Below are positions 30,365-40,904 of a DNA stretch of 64,000 nt, piece by piece. Both the position numbers and the translations under genes were made by a program. The stretch covers positions 1,984,001-2,048,000 of the forward strand of contig CAWBIK010000005.1 in the NCBI GenBank assembly GCA_963788965.1. Direction: 5' to 3'. The number at the start of each line of letters is the position of its first letter. Positions within the stretch are counted from its first letter, which is position 1. The notes under the pieces are model-generated. The model did no database searches, was not told the origin of the DNA, and saw only the letters and a program-made list of their open reading frames with translations. This stretch comes from QHXQ01 sp963788965. GTDB lineage: Bacteria > Acidobacteriota > Blastocatellia > Pyrinomonadales > Pyrinomonadaceae.

Positions 30365-31669
30365 ATGGCAGCGCATTTTGAGATTGACGACGGGTTCATC
30401 GCCGAACAGAACAAGCAGGCTGGGTCGTGGGTCGAAGAAGACTACGAGCATCTTGGCAAACAGTTAAAGCGGCGCGGCGTGGACATCGAAGACCTCGTTG
30501 GCAAAGCGGAGACGTTTCGCGTCGCCGTGCCGTCGTGGGGCGTCGGCACGGGCGGGACGCGCTTCGCACGCTTCCCCGGCACGGGCGAGCCGCGCGGCAT
30601 CTTCGAGAAGCTGGAAGACTGCGCGCACCATCTTCAAGCTCGTGCGCTCCACGCCCGGCGTCTCGCTGCACATCCCGTGGGACAAGCCCGACAACCCGAA
30701 AGAGTTGGTCGAGTTTGCCCACACGCGCGGCCTCAACTTCGACGCGATGAACTCCAACACGTTTCAAGATCAGCCCGGTCAGGAGTTGTCATACAAGTTC
30801 GGCAGCCTCACGCACCCCGACGCGGCCGTGCGCGCGCAGGCCGTCGAGCACAACATCGAGTGCATCGAGCTTGGACAGAAGCTCGGCTCGCAAGGCGCAC
30901 ACGGTCTGGATTGGCGACGGCGGCAATTTTCCGGGGCAGCAACATTTTCGCCGCGCGCTCGAACGCTACTTCGACAGCATGCGCGACATCTACGCCGCGC
31001 TGCCTAGTGATTGGCGCTTGTTCATCGAACATAAGTTTTACGAGCCGGCCTTCTATTCGACGGTCATCAACGATTGGGGCGTCAGCTATCACTGTGCGCG
31101 CGAGTTGGGGCCGCAGGCGTTCTGTCTGGTTGACCTCGGCCACCACGCGCCCAACGTCAACATCGAGATGATCGTCGCGCGCTTGATCCAGTTCAACAAG
31201 CTCGCCGGGTTTCATTTCAACGACAGCAAGTATGGCGACGACGATCTCGACGCCGGCTCGATCAAGCCCTTCCAACTGTTCCTGATCTTCAACGAGTTGG
31301 TGGACGCCGAACTGGAAGGCGTCGCAGGCTTCGCGCCCGCCTACATGCTCGATCAATCGCACAACGTCACCGACCCGATCGAATCGTTGATGACGAGCGC
31401 AGTCGAACTTGTGCGCGCTTACGTGCAGGCGCATCTCGTTGATCGCGCCGCGCTCAAGCAAGCGCAGGAGCAATGCGATCCGCTGCGCGCGCTCGCCACG
31501 CTCAAGCAGGCATTCACAACCGACGTGTCGCCCATCCTCGCCCGTGCGCGCGCACAACAGGGCGGCGCAATCGACCCGGTTGCCACCTATCGCGCGAGCG
31601 GCTACCGCCAACACAAAGCCGAAGAACGACCCGCCCTCAAAGGGCGCCGCCGCTTCCGGCATCGTCTAA
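30365..31669 (+). CDS. rhaI: L-rhamnose isomerase (RhaI type), three frameshifts
   Basis: TIM-barrel, xylose-isomerase-like enzyme converting L-rhamnose to L-rhamnulose. GGAGG lies ten bases before the ATG. Recognisable blocks: VGKAETFRVAVPSWGVGTGGTRFARFPG, FKLVRSTPGVSLHIPWDKPDN, NSNTFQDQ, VWIGDGGNFPGQQHF, LFIEHKFYEPAFYSTVI (metal-ligand Glu), HHAPNVNIEMIVARL and FHFNDSKYGDDDLD (metal ligands). This is the non-RhaA class found in rhizobia and pseudomonads. About 434 codons. Extra bases near 30627 (A, c, T-I-F), 30888 (S, c, K-A-H) and 31641 (K, g, G-A). The last one decides the short C-terminus ASGIV and the stop at 31669. Confidence 0.87.
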
Positions 31670-31685
31670 GCAATTGTGGAATGTG

Positions 31686-31783
31686 GATTTCGGATTGCGG
31701 ATTAAAAGACTAAACGTCTATTGAGCAGGCAGACGTTGTCCGATTTGCCAATCCGCACTCCGCATTCAGCAATCCGAAATCTG
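31686..31783. repeat. Heptamer-type palindrome abutting rhaB start
   Basis: gatttcggattgc (31686-31698) pairs exactly with gcaatccgaaatc (31769-31781), inside longer arms made of NTNCGGA-like units. This is the second copy of the element between gltB and gltD. The 3' arm ends three bases before the rhaB ATG. Confidence 0.75.
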
Positions 31784-31784
31784 C

Positions 31785-33279
31785 ATGACAGAGTCGCTTT
31801 ACATCGCGGTTGATCTGGGCGCAGGTAGCGGGCGCGTCTTTTTATGCGGGGTCGCGCCGGGCGAGTTGTTGCTCGAAGAGGTGCGGCGGTTTCGCTATCC
31901 GGCGCGCGCGGCGGGCGGGCATCTGCGTTGGAATCTGCCCGACATCTTCGCGGAGATCAAAACGGGCGTGCGCGCCGCAGGCGAGCGTGCGCGCAAGTTG
32001 GGGCGGCGCGTGCAGAGCATCGGGGTTGATAGTTGGGGCGTCGATTACGGACTGCTCGACGCGGCGGGCGAACTCGTCGAACACCCGATCTGTTACCGCG
32101 ACGAACGGACGCAAGGCGTGATGGAGCAAGTCTGCGCGCGCGTGCCACGAGCCGAAATATTCGCGCGCACAGGGATTCAATTTCTGGTCTTCAACACATT
32201 GTTTCAACTCTACGCGCACGCGCAAGCAGGGCTGCCCGACGCGGCAACACGACTACTGCTGATCCCCGATCTGATCAACTATTTTCTAACGGACCGCGCC
32301 GCGACCGAGTACACGAACGCTACTACGACGCAGTGCGTCAACGCGCACACGCAAACTTGGGATCAGGAGTTGTTAACGCAACTCGGCTTGCCGATCAATC
32401 TGCTGGCCGAGATCGTGCCGGCGGGCACGAGTCTAGGGCCGCTTGACCGGCGCGCTGGTGGACGAACTGCAACTCGACAAAGACGTGCAGGTTGTTGCGC
32501 CCGCGACGCACGACACGGGCAGCGCCGTCGCGGGTGCGCCGCTCGCGGACGGTTGGGCTTACATCTCGTCGGGCACTTGGTCGCTGGTCGGCGTCGAACG
32601 CACGGAGATGCTGATCAACGCGGAGGTTGCGCGGCACAACTTCACGAACGAGGGCGGCGCGTTCGGGACGATCCGTTTGCTCAAGAACGTGATGGGCTTG
32701 TGGGTCTTCGAATCGTGCCGGCGCGAATGGCGCGAGCGCGGCGCGGACGTGAGTTATGACACGCTGCTGCGGCAGATCGATTCGCTCGAAAGCCGCGCCG
32801 GCCATGCATCTTCCCCGACGACCCGCGCTTCTTCAATCCGCCGAGCATGCTTGCGGCGGTGGCTGAACAACTGACCGAGACGGGGCAAGCGCGTCGTCAC
32901 CGACCCGCCGCGCGTGGCGAAGATGATCCTTGATTCGCTCGCGCTGCGTTATGCGTCGGTCCTGCGTACGATCGAATCGTTGACGGGCCGGAAGTGCGAC
33001 GGCGTGCAGATCGTGGGCGGCGGCAGTCAGAACGATTATCTGAATCAAGCGACCGCGAACGCGACGGGCTTAACAGTCCTTGCGGGGCCGGTGGAAGCGA
33101 CCGTGGCGGGCAACGTGCTCGTACAGGCGATTGCATCGGGCCGCTTCGCGTCGCTCGCGGCCGCGCGGCAACACGTTGCACAGAACACACGCTTGCAAGA
33201 GTTCACGCCGCGCCCGTCGCCCGCGTGGACCGAAGCCGCGCAACGCTTCGCCGAGGTCGAGGCGCGATACGTGAGTTGA
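31785..33279 (+). CDS. rhaB: Rhamnulokinase, about three frameshifts
   Basis: FGGY-family kinase phosphorylating L-rhamnulose to its 1-phosphate, the aldolase substrate. About 497 codons. N-terminal ATPase motif YIAVDLGAGSGRVF; the sugar-site block IGVDSWGVDYGLLD (about residue 78); THDTGSAVAGAPL (near 240) and SSGTWSLVG; C-terminal domain QIVGGGSQNDYLNQATANATG and the VEATVAGNVLVQAI segment. Changes: one extra base near 32442 (L, g, T-G-A), one missing near 32803, one extra near 32891 (A, c, V-V-T). Follows rhaI by 115 bases containing a palindrome; no Shine-Dalgarno is seen. Confidence 0.88.
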
Positions 33280-33330
33280 CGCAGCGTGTTGTAAGTTGAC
33301 GACGCATTATATGAACTGACTTGAACCGTT

Positions 33331-34326
33331 ATGATCACGACCTTCCAGCAGCACGTCCTACAAGAGCAGGCGCGCTTCCCCGGCGCGACGACCGAGTTCT
33401 CGTGGCTGCTGTCGGGCATCACGCTCGCCACGAAGATGATTCAGGCGGAAGTTCGCCGCGCCAGCCTCGCGGGCATACTCGGCGCGCACGGCCAAGTCAA
33501 CGTGCAGGGCGAGGTGCAGCAGAAGTTGGACGTGTACGCGAACGACGTGTTGATCCATTGTTTGAGTCAACGTGAAAGCATCGGCATCATTGCGTCGGAA
33601 GAGAACGAAGAACCGATCACGATCCGGCACGACGCGCCCGAAGCGAAGTATGCCATCGTCTTCGATCCGCTCGACGGCTCGTCGAACATAGATGTCGCCG
33701 TCAACGTCGGCACGACCTTCTCCATCTTTCGTCGCCCCGACGACGAGCGCGCCAGCGAACCCGCGCAGTGGGTCTTGCAAACGGGCCGCCGCCAAGTCGC
33801 CGCCGGTTACGTCGTCTACGGGTCTTCGACCGTGCTGGTCTATAGCGCGGGGCGCGGCGTCCACGGCTTCACGCTCGATCCCGGCATCGGCGCGTTCATC
33901 CTGACGCATGAGAATTTGCGTATGCCGCGCCAAGGGCCGTACTACTCGATCAACGAAGCGTACTGCGACCGTTTCCCCGCGCCTTACGTCGCCTATCTGA
34001 AGCGACTGCGCGCGGGCGCGTTGGGGCGGCGCTACTCGCTGCGTTATATCGGCTCAATGGTCGCGGACTTTCATCGGACACTGTTGCGCGGCGGCATCTT
34101 CATCTACCCGGCGACGCCCGATTTTCCCGACGGGCGTTTGCGCCTGCTCTACGAAGCCAACCCGGTCGCCTTCATCGCCGAACAGGCGGGCGGCGCGGCG
34201 ACGGACGGCACGCGGCCGATTCTCGATGTCGAACCGCACGACATACATCAACGCACGCCGCTCGTGGTGGGCAGCGAAGTTGAGATGAACGCGTTTGCGC
34301 AGTGCATGCAGGAGACGGCCGTTTGA
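33331..34326 (+). CDS. fbp: Fructose-1,6-bisphosphatase class I
   Basis: Gluconeogenic phosphatase. 331 residues, intact. Landmarks: GEVQQKLDVYANDVLI (about residues 53-68), IIASEENEEPI, the metal site VFDPLDGSSNIDVAVNVGTTFSIFR (from about 110), the substrate loop RRYSLRYIGSMVADFHRTL and GGIFIYP. Its place between rhaB and lutABC is unusual; growth on rhamnose gives DHAP and pyruvate, so hexose phosphates must be made by gluconeogenesis, which explains co-location. No frameshift although both neighbours have several. Confidence 0.94.
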   Translation: MITTFQQHVLQEQARFPGATTEFSWLLSGITLATKMIQAEVRRASLAGILGAHGQVNVQGEVQQKLDVYANDVLIHCLSQRESIGIIASEENEEPITIRHDAPEAKYAIVFDPLDGSSNIDVAVNVGTTFSIFRRPDDERASEPAQWVLQTGRRQVAAGYVVYGSSTVLVYSAGRGVHGFTLDPGIGAFILTHENLRMPRQGPYYSINEAYCDRFPAPYVAYLKRLRAGALGRRYSLRYIGSMVADFHRTLLRGGIFIYPATPDFPDGRLRLLYEANPVAFIAEQAGGAATDGTRPILDVEPHDIHQRTPLVVGSEVEMNAFAQCMQETAV

Positions 34327-34339
34327 AGTAGGTTCATCG

Positions 34340-35071
34340 ATGCGAGTCTCTTTATTCATCACCTGTCTGATCGATCAGCTGTGGCCGTCGGTCGGTGCGA
34401 GCGCGGTCGAAGTCTTGCGCCGCGCCGGTTGCGAGGTCGTCTTCGACGAACGGCAGACCTGTTGCGGTCAGCCCGCGTTCAATACCGGCTATCGAAGCGA
34501 AGCGCGCGCGCTGGCAAAACGTTTTATCGAAATTTTTGACGAGACTAAGACCGATGCCATCGTCAGCCCGTCGGGTTCTTGCACGGCGATGGTGCATCAC
34601 TTTCACGAGTTGTTCCCCGACGACGAACGTTGGCGCAGACGCGCGCGAAGCGTTCGCCGCGCGCACGTACGAGTTCGGTTCGTTTCTCGTCAACGTGCTT
34701 GAAGGTCGAAGACGTGGGCGCGAGCTTTCGCGGGCGCGTGACGTGGCACGATGCCTGTCACGGCTTGCGCGATCTGAACGTGTGCGCGCGAGCCGCGCCA
34801 GTTGTTGCGCAACGTGCGCGGCGCGGAGTTTGTCGAACTGCCGAACGCCGATGTCTGCTGCGGCTTCGGCGGCACATTCTCTGTGAAGTACCCGGAGATT
34901 TCCGTCGCGATCCTCGACAACAAGATCGACGCCATCGAGAAGGCGGACGTCCGCGCCGTCGTCTCCGGCGACGCGAGTTGCCTGATGCAGATCAGCGGCC
35001 GGCTGACGCGCAAGCAATCGGGCGTGCGCGCCATGCACTTCGCCGAACTATTAGCCGCACAGGAAACCTAG
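34340..35071 (+). CDS. lutA: L-lactate utilization protein LutA, three frameshifts
   Basis: Iron-sulfur subunit of the LutABC L-lactate oxidising complex (lactate to pyruvate). Two CCG domains: FDERQTCCGQPAFNTGY (about residues 34-50) and NADVCCGFGGTFSVKYPE near the C-terminus; each CCG motif supplies cluster or cofactor ligands. ATG at 34340, 13 bases after fbp. Extra bases near 34640 (R, a, D-A-R-E), 34702 (L, g, K-V-E-D) and 34790 (A, c, E-P-R). About 243 codons, normal for LutA. lutB starts 17 bases downstream. Confidence 0.88.
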
Positions 35072-35088
35072 AGCGCCCGCACAAACAG

Positions 35089-36566
35089 ATGGAACACTTA
35101 ACCGCAGAGACTTTCGACCAGAACGCGCGCGAGGCGTTGGCCGATCCGCAGTTGCGCGGGGCGCTGCGTAATCTGGCGACGACGTTCGGTGAACGGCGCA
35201 AGGTTGCGATCACGACCGTCGACGATTGGGAAGGCTTGCGCGAGCGCGCGCGCGCGATCAAGGACGAGACGCTCGCGCATCTTGATAAGTATCTGGCAGA
35301 GTTTGCCGATAACGCCGAGCGCGCGGGCGCGCAGGTGCATTGGGCGCGCGACGCGGCCGAGGCGTGCGCCATCGTGCTGCGCTTGTTGCGCGCGCGCGCG
35401 GCGACGCGCATCGTCAAGTCGAAGAGCATGGCGACCGAAGAGATTCATCTCAACGCGGCGCTCGAAGCCGAAGGCCTCGCGCCCGTCGAGACCGATCTCG
35501 GCGAGTGGATCATCCAACTCGCGCACGAAACGCCGTCGCACATCGTCGTGCCCGCGATCCATAAATCGAAACAGCAGATCGCGCGAGTTGTTCGCGCAAA
35601 AGTTCGGCATCGAGCCGACCGACGACGTGGCCGTGCTGACGCAGACGGCGCGGCGCATCCTGCGCCAACGCTTCGCCGAAGCCGAGGTCGGCATCAGCGG
35701 CGTCAACTTCGGCGTGGCCGAAACCGGCACGATTCTGATCCTCGAAAACGAAGGCAACGCGCGCCTGACGACGAGCCTGCCGCAGACGCACATCGCGGTG
35801 ATGGGGATCGAGAAGGTGATCCCGCGCTTCGCCGATCTGGACGTGTTCTTGAAGCTGCTGCCGCGCTCGGGCACGGGGCAGCGTCTGACCGCGTACCAAT
35901 CGTTCATCACGGGCACGAAACGCAGCCCGGATGACGAAGGCCCGGAGGAGTTGCACATCGTCCTGATGGACAACGGGCGCTCGCGCATGCTCACTCATCC
36001 GGTGACGCGGCAGTCGCTCGCGTGCATCCGTTGCGGCGCGTGTCTCAACGCGTGTCCGGTCTATCAACAGGTCGGCGGCCACGCGTACGGCTCGGTCTAT
36101 CCCGGCCCTATCGGCGCGGTCATCACGCCGCAGTTGATCGGCATCGGCAAGGCGGCGCAGTTGCCTTACGCGTCGAGTTTGTGCGGCGCGTGCCGCGAGG
36201 TCTGCCCGGTCAAGATCGACATTCCCGAACTGCTGCTGCACCTGCGCGCGGAAGTTGCCGAAGGGACGACGTGCGGGCACGGCCGACACAGAAAGGGCCG
36301 GTGAAGAGTAGGCCTGTCGAGCGGTTCGCTGTTTCGGCTCTACGCGTTCGCGTGGTCGAGCCCGACGCTGTACGAATGGGGCGCGCGCGTCGTGCGTCTG
36401 CTGCAACGCCCCGTGGTGCGCGACGGGCGCATCGGCAAGGCGAGCGGCCTTATGGCCAAACTCGTGCCGCCGCTCGCCGCGTGGACGGCGTGGCGCGACG
36501 CGCCGCCCGGTCGCACCGCGCACGTTCCGCGAGCAGTGGCGTGCTGGTCTGTCAAGCAAGCGATAA
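35089..36566 (+). CDS. lutB: L-lactate utilization protein LutB, about four frameshifts
   Basis: Iron-sulfur subunit of the LutABC complex. The LUD domain is recognisable in ATRIVKSKSMATEEIHLN, ETDLGEWIIQLAHETPSHIV and GVNFGVAETGTILILENEGN. Then follow two 4Fe-4S clusters, CIRCGACLNACPVY (near 36025) and CGACREVCPVKIDIPELL (near 36180). The tail continues as FRLYAFAWSSPTLYEWGARV and FREQWRAGLSSKR to a stop at 36566. Extra bases near 35585 (A, c, E-L-F) and 36512 (P, g, V-A-P). Between 36265 and 36312 at least two changes cancel each other. About 490 codons, usual LutB length. Confidence 0.87.
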
Positions 36567-36582
36567 CGAAAGCAGGCGCGGG

Positions 36583-37318
36583 TTGACGGAGCAAAACCAA
36601 AACGACGAGACGCGACGCGCGATGCTGGCGAATATACGCGGCACTTAGCGACGAGCGCGCCTTATGACGCGATTCGCCAAGAGCATCATGCGTCGCACGG
36701 CACAGAGACAGCGGCCGAGCCTTTATCTGTAACATCATCTGTGCCGTTAACGTCCGCGTTGGTTGTTGAGCCGGTCGCGTCGCCCGTCGAACGGTTTCAT
36801 CAGATGTTGGTTGCCATCGGCGGGCATTGCATCATCGTGCGCGACGAACAGGAAGCAGCGGAAGTTGTGCAAGGCATCATCACGCAGAAGCACGCGCAAC
36901 GCGTCGCGGTCACGGATGCGCCGCTCGTGCTGAGCGTGACGGCGCAACTTGGGCCGCGACGTTGAATTGTTGAGAACGCCGACGGCGGCGGACCTGTTCG
37001 ATTGCGACATGGGCATCACTGGCGCGCAGTGGGCCGTCGCCGAGACGGGCACGCTGGTCCTTGAATCTGACGTGAGCGGCATCGGCTGGCTTCGCTCGTG
37101 CCGCCGGTACACGTCGCCGTCATCACGGCCGATCAAGTGCGACAGACGTTGGGCGAAGTGCTGCGCCTGATCGGCGCGCAAGGGGCTGAAGGCATGAGCC
37201 GCACGGTGACTTTCATCACCGGGCCTTCGCGCACGTCCGACATCGAGTTGACGCTGGCCATCGGCGTGCACGGGCCGGCGAGTTGCACGTCATTATCATC
37301 GAGGGTGCTGGTTTATGA
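36583..37318 (+). CDS. lutC: L-lactate utilization protein LutC, about four frameshifts
   Basis: LUD-domain subunit of LutABC, about 245 codons. Start taken as TTG 36583; ATG 36622 is an alternative. The opening MLANIRG is the typical LutC N-terminus, followed by RFHQMLVAIGGHCIIVRDEQ, CDMGITGAQWAVAETGTLVL, VPPVHVAVITADQV and FITGPSRTSDIELTLAIGVHGP. The C-terminal consensus P-R-E-L-H-V is disturbed. Changes: one base missing near 36645, one extra near 36950 (L, g, G-R-D), one missing near 37070 and one near 37278. The stop overlaps the next ATG by four bases (ATGA). Confidence 0.85.
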
Positions 37319-38867
37319 TTGACGACGCGGCGCTGTTGCGCGCCACCGACATCACCAAAGTCTTACGCGGGCGTGCAGGCGCTTAAAGAGCGCCTCGCTT
37401 GAGCTGCGCGCGGGCGAAGTGCACGCGCTCATCGGCGAGAACGGCGCGGGCAAATCAACCCTCATCAAGATCATCACCGGCGCGGTCGCAGCCCGACGGC
37501 GGCGAGATCAAACTCAACGGGCAACTCGATCACGCACAACTCGCCGCGCGTGGCGAAGGCGCTCGGCATCGCCGCGATCTATCAACAGCCCGCGCTCTTT
37601 CCCGAACTGACCGTCGCGGAGAACATCGCGCTCGGACTCGAACAGTCGGGCCTGTTGGGACGCATCGATTGGCGCGCGCGCCGCCGACGCGCCGCCGAAC
37701 TGCTCGCGCAAGTCGGCGCGAAGATCGACCCGGAGCGCGACGCGGGCGACGCTGACGATGCCGCAGCAACAGCTGGTCGAGATCGCCCGCGCGCTCGGCG
37801 CCGACGCGAAGGTGCTTGATTCTGGACGAGCCGACCGCATCGCTATCAGAAGAGGACACGCAGAATCTTTTCCGCGTCATCCGCGAACTGCGCGCGCGCG
37901 GCGTCGGCATGATCTACATCTCGCACCGGCTGGAAGAGTTGCCCGTCATCGCCGACCGCGTGACGGTCTTGCGCGACGGGCGCACGATTGACACGCGGTT
38001 GATGTCGGACGTGAACCGGCCAGCAGCTGATTCAACTGATGGTCGGGCGCGAACTCTCGGCGGTCTTCCCGAAGCGTGAAGTCGAGCTGGGCGACGACGG
38101 TGCTTGGAGCTGCGCGGCCTCGGTTGCAGCGACGACGGGTGTGAACAACGTGAACCTGTCCGTGCGCGCAGGCGAGATCGTCGGCCTCGCGGGGCTCGTC
38201 GGCGCGGGGCGCACGGAGCTGGCGCGCGCCATCTTCGGGCTGACGCCGGCCGACCGGGGCGAGATCGTGCTGCGCGGCGAGCCGATCAAGATCGACAGCC
38301 CGGCGCGCGCCATCGAACACGGCATCGCCTACGTGCCCGAAGATCGGCGGCGACACGGCGTCGTGCTTGAGTTGCCGATCAGCGCGAACATCACGCTCGC
38401 GTCGCTCGGACAGCTTGCGCGGCTGCGGCGGGCTGGACTTCAAGCGCGAGAAAGAGGTCGCCGCCGACTACACGCGGCGGCTCGGCGTCAAGACGCCCGC
38501 GATCTTTACGCCCGTGTCCGACGCTCTCCGGCGGCAATCAGCAGAAGGTCGCGCTCGAGTCGCTGGCTGGTGACGAAGCCTTCGGTGCTGATCCTCGACG
38601 AGCCGACGCAAGGCATCGACGTGGGCGCGAAGTCGGAGATACATGCGCTGATGACCGACCTCGCGGCGCAGGGCGTGGCGATCCTGATGATCTCGTCCGA
38701 GCTACCGGAAATCTTCGGCATGAGCGACCGCATCGCCGTCATGTACGGCGGCACGATTGTCGGGCTACTGGATCGCGCCGAGGCGACGCAACCGACGTGT
38801 GCTCGCGCTCGCATTGGGCCACGACGAAAGCGAATCGAACACGCAGGCACAGACGCAAACTGTGTGA
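37315..38867 (+). CDS. Rhamnose-type ABC importer ATP-binding protein, about eleven frameshifts
   Basis: RhaT/RbsA-like protein with two nucleotide-binding domains, about 515 codons. Domain 1: Walker A GENGAGKSTLIKIITGA, Q-loop AIYQQPALFPELTV, MPQQQLVEIARALGA, Walker B LILDEPTASLSEED. Domain 2: GLVGAGRTELARAIFGL, YVPEDRRRHGVVLEL, TLSGGNQQKVAL, LILDEPTQGIDVGAKSEIH, MISSELPEIFGMSDRIAVM. It is the most disrupted gene of the window, but every segment is present in order. The extra bases again sit between complete codons, for example aaa-g-tct, ctt-g-att, cgg-c-cag and tcc-g-acg. Two permeases and a receptor follow in the same direction. Confidence 0.85.
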
Positions 38868-38890
38868 GCATAAACGTGAGGCATTAAGAG

Positions 38891-39869
38891 ATGAAGCTCG
38901 GCCGTTACAAGCGAGAACTTGCGGCACTGGCGGCTTATGTCGTGCTGCTCATAGCTGTGGGTCTGGTCGCGCCGTCGTTCTTCGGCGCGGGCAACCTGCG
39001 CGATCTGGCCGTGAACAACGCGCCGGTGCTGCATCGTTGCGACGGGCATGACGCTAGTGATTCTCGTCGGCGAGATCGACATCTCGGTCGGGTCGCAGTT
39101 CGCCGTGTGCAGCGTGGCGGCGGGGTTGTTGGCGAAAGAAGGCTTGCCGATCCCGCTGTTGTTGCCGTGCGTGCTGTTGATTGGCGCGTTGATGGGGGCG
39201 TTGAACGGTGTGCTGGTCGGTTGGCTCGAACTGCCGTCGATCATCGTGACGCTGGCGATGCTGGTGGCGTGGCGCGACGCGTTGCGTTGGGTGACGCAAG
39301 GGCGCTTGGGTGCAGGACCTGCCCGCGAACTTTCAGTGGTTCGGACTTGGACAAGCAGGCGCGCAGTGGCTGATCGTCGTTGAGCGCGCTCGCGGTGTTA
39401 GCGGTCTTCAGTTGGGTGCTGAGCAATTTGGGCGCGGGTCGCGCCGTCTATGCGGTCGGCTCTGACGCGGAGGCGGCGCGGCTCGCAGGCATCGAGCCGC
39501 GACGCGTCGTCTTCGGCGTGTTCGTGTTGATGGGCGCGTTGGTGGGGTTGGCGGCGTTGCTGAACGCGGTGCGTTTCTCGGCTGTGCCGAGCAATGCGGG
39601 CGTCGGGTTGGAGTTGAAAGCGGTCGCGGCGGTGGTCGTCGGCGGCACGGCGATCACGGGCGGGCGCGGGACGTCTGGTCGGCACGCTGATCGGCGCGGT
39701 GCTGTTGGGCACGATCGGCACGGCGTTGACCTACGCGGCATCAATCCGTTCTGGGAGAAAGCGATTCAGGGGGCGATCATTCTGGCGGCATTGGCATCGG
39801 ACATGTGTTGGGCGGCTCGACCGGTGGCCGCTCGCGGATTTCAGATTGCGGAATGCAGGGGCAAAATGA
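38891..39869 (+). CDS. Rhamnose-type ABC permease 1, about six frameshifts
   Basis: RbsC/RhaP-like inner-membrane permease, about 325 codons. N-terminus KLGRYKRELAALAAYVVLLI, then LVILVGEIDISVGSQFAVCS (family signature), LVGWLELPSIIVTLAMLVAW, GRAVYAVGSDAEAARLAGIE, AVAAVVVGGTAITGGRG, NPFWEKAIQGAIILAALASD. Extra bases near 39030, 39303, 39383 and 39673, a missing one near 39745 and an extra one near 39806. The proposed C-terminus VGRLDRWPLADFRLRNAGAK runs through the heptamer repeat at 39830 and ends with a TGA that overlaps the next ATG (ATGA). Confidence 0.8.
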
Positions 39870-39902
39870 ATCCAACTATTCCGCAAGCCGCAATCCGCGA
39901 GC
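39830..39902. repeat. Heptamer-type palindrome inside coding sequence
   Basis: Third copy of the NTNCGGA repeat. The arms 39830-39856 and about 39878-39902 match imperfectly (11 bp, then 8 bp after a six-base mismatch). Here the element spans the ATGA junction of the two permease genes and is translated on both sides, giving permease 2 the extra N-terminal stretch NPTIPQAAIREL. Confidence 0.6.
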
Positions 39903-40903
39903 TGAAATTAGAAGCGCCGTGGCGCGCGCGGCTGTTCCCGAATAACGAGTGGGTGCTGCTCGTCGTGATCCTCGTCGAGTGCGGCATCTTCAGTTTGACG
40001 GGCAACAACTTTCTGTCGGCGGCGAACGCGTTCGAGATCACACGCCTCAGCGTCGAGATCGGTCTGCTCGCGCTGGCGCTGACGCCGATCATCATCACGG
40101 GCGGAATCGATCTCTCGGTCGGGTCGATGATGGGGTTGGCGGCGGTCGTGTTGGGCGCGTTGTGGCGCGACGCGCGGTTGCCGCTGGCCGTGGCCGCGGC
40201 GCTCACGCTCTTAGTCGGCGTGGTTGGGCGGGAGCTTGAACGCGCTCATGATCACGCGTCTGAAGTTCCCGCCGCTGATCGTGACGCTCGGCACGTTCTC
40301 GCTCTTTCGCGGCGTGGCCGAAGGGCTGACGCGCGGCATCGAGAACTATTCGGGGTTCTCGCCGCAGTTTCTATTCTTGGGTCAGGGTTACGTCGGCGGC
40401 GTGATCCCGACGCAGTTCTTCATCCTGCTCGCGGCCATCGCCGCTTATTGGTGGTGGCTGCAACGCACGCCGTTCGGGCGCAGTCTCTATGCCATCGGTT
40501 ATTCGGCCGAGGGCGCGCGCTATGCGGGATTGCCCGTCGCGCGCAGGCTCAGCCTTGTGTACGTGCTGTCGGGGTTGGCGGCGAGCCTCGCGGCGATCAT
40601 CTACGTGGCGCATCTGGGGCAGGCGAAGTCGGACGCGGGCACGGGTTATGAGTTGATGGCGATCACGGCCGTCGTGCTCGGCGGCGCGTCGATCTTCGGC
40701 GGGCGCGGACGGTGTTGGGCACGGTGTTGGGCCTGTTCGGCATCGTGATCTTGCAGAACGGGTTGCGTCTGAGCGCGCAGCCGGCGGAGTTGGCGGGCAT
40801 CCTGACCGGCGTGTTGCTGGTGGCGACGATCCTGTTGGACCGACTCTCGACGCGCGCGCTAAGGCGCAGCCACGCGCGCAGCGATCGCAACGGAGGAGGC
40901 TGA
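39866..40903 (+). CDS. Rhamnose-type ABC permease 2, two frameshifts
   Basis: RhaQ/RbsC-like permease, about 346 codons. ATG at 39866 overlaps the upstream stop. Landmarks: IIITGGIDLSVGSMMGLAAV (about residue 77), LKFPPLIVTLGTFSLFRGVA, GRSLYAIGYSAEGARYAGL, YELMAITAVVLGGASIFGGRG, GLFGIVILQNGLRL. One extra base near 40225 (V, g, G-G-S) and one missing near 40710 (G-R-G-T-V-L-G). Two different permeases next to one ATPase and one receptor is the organisation of the rhizobial rhaSTPQ rhamnose importer. Confidence 0.85.
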
Positions 40904-40904
40904 A

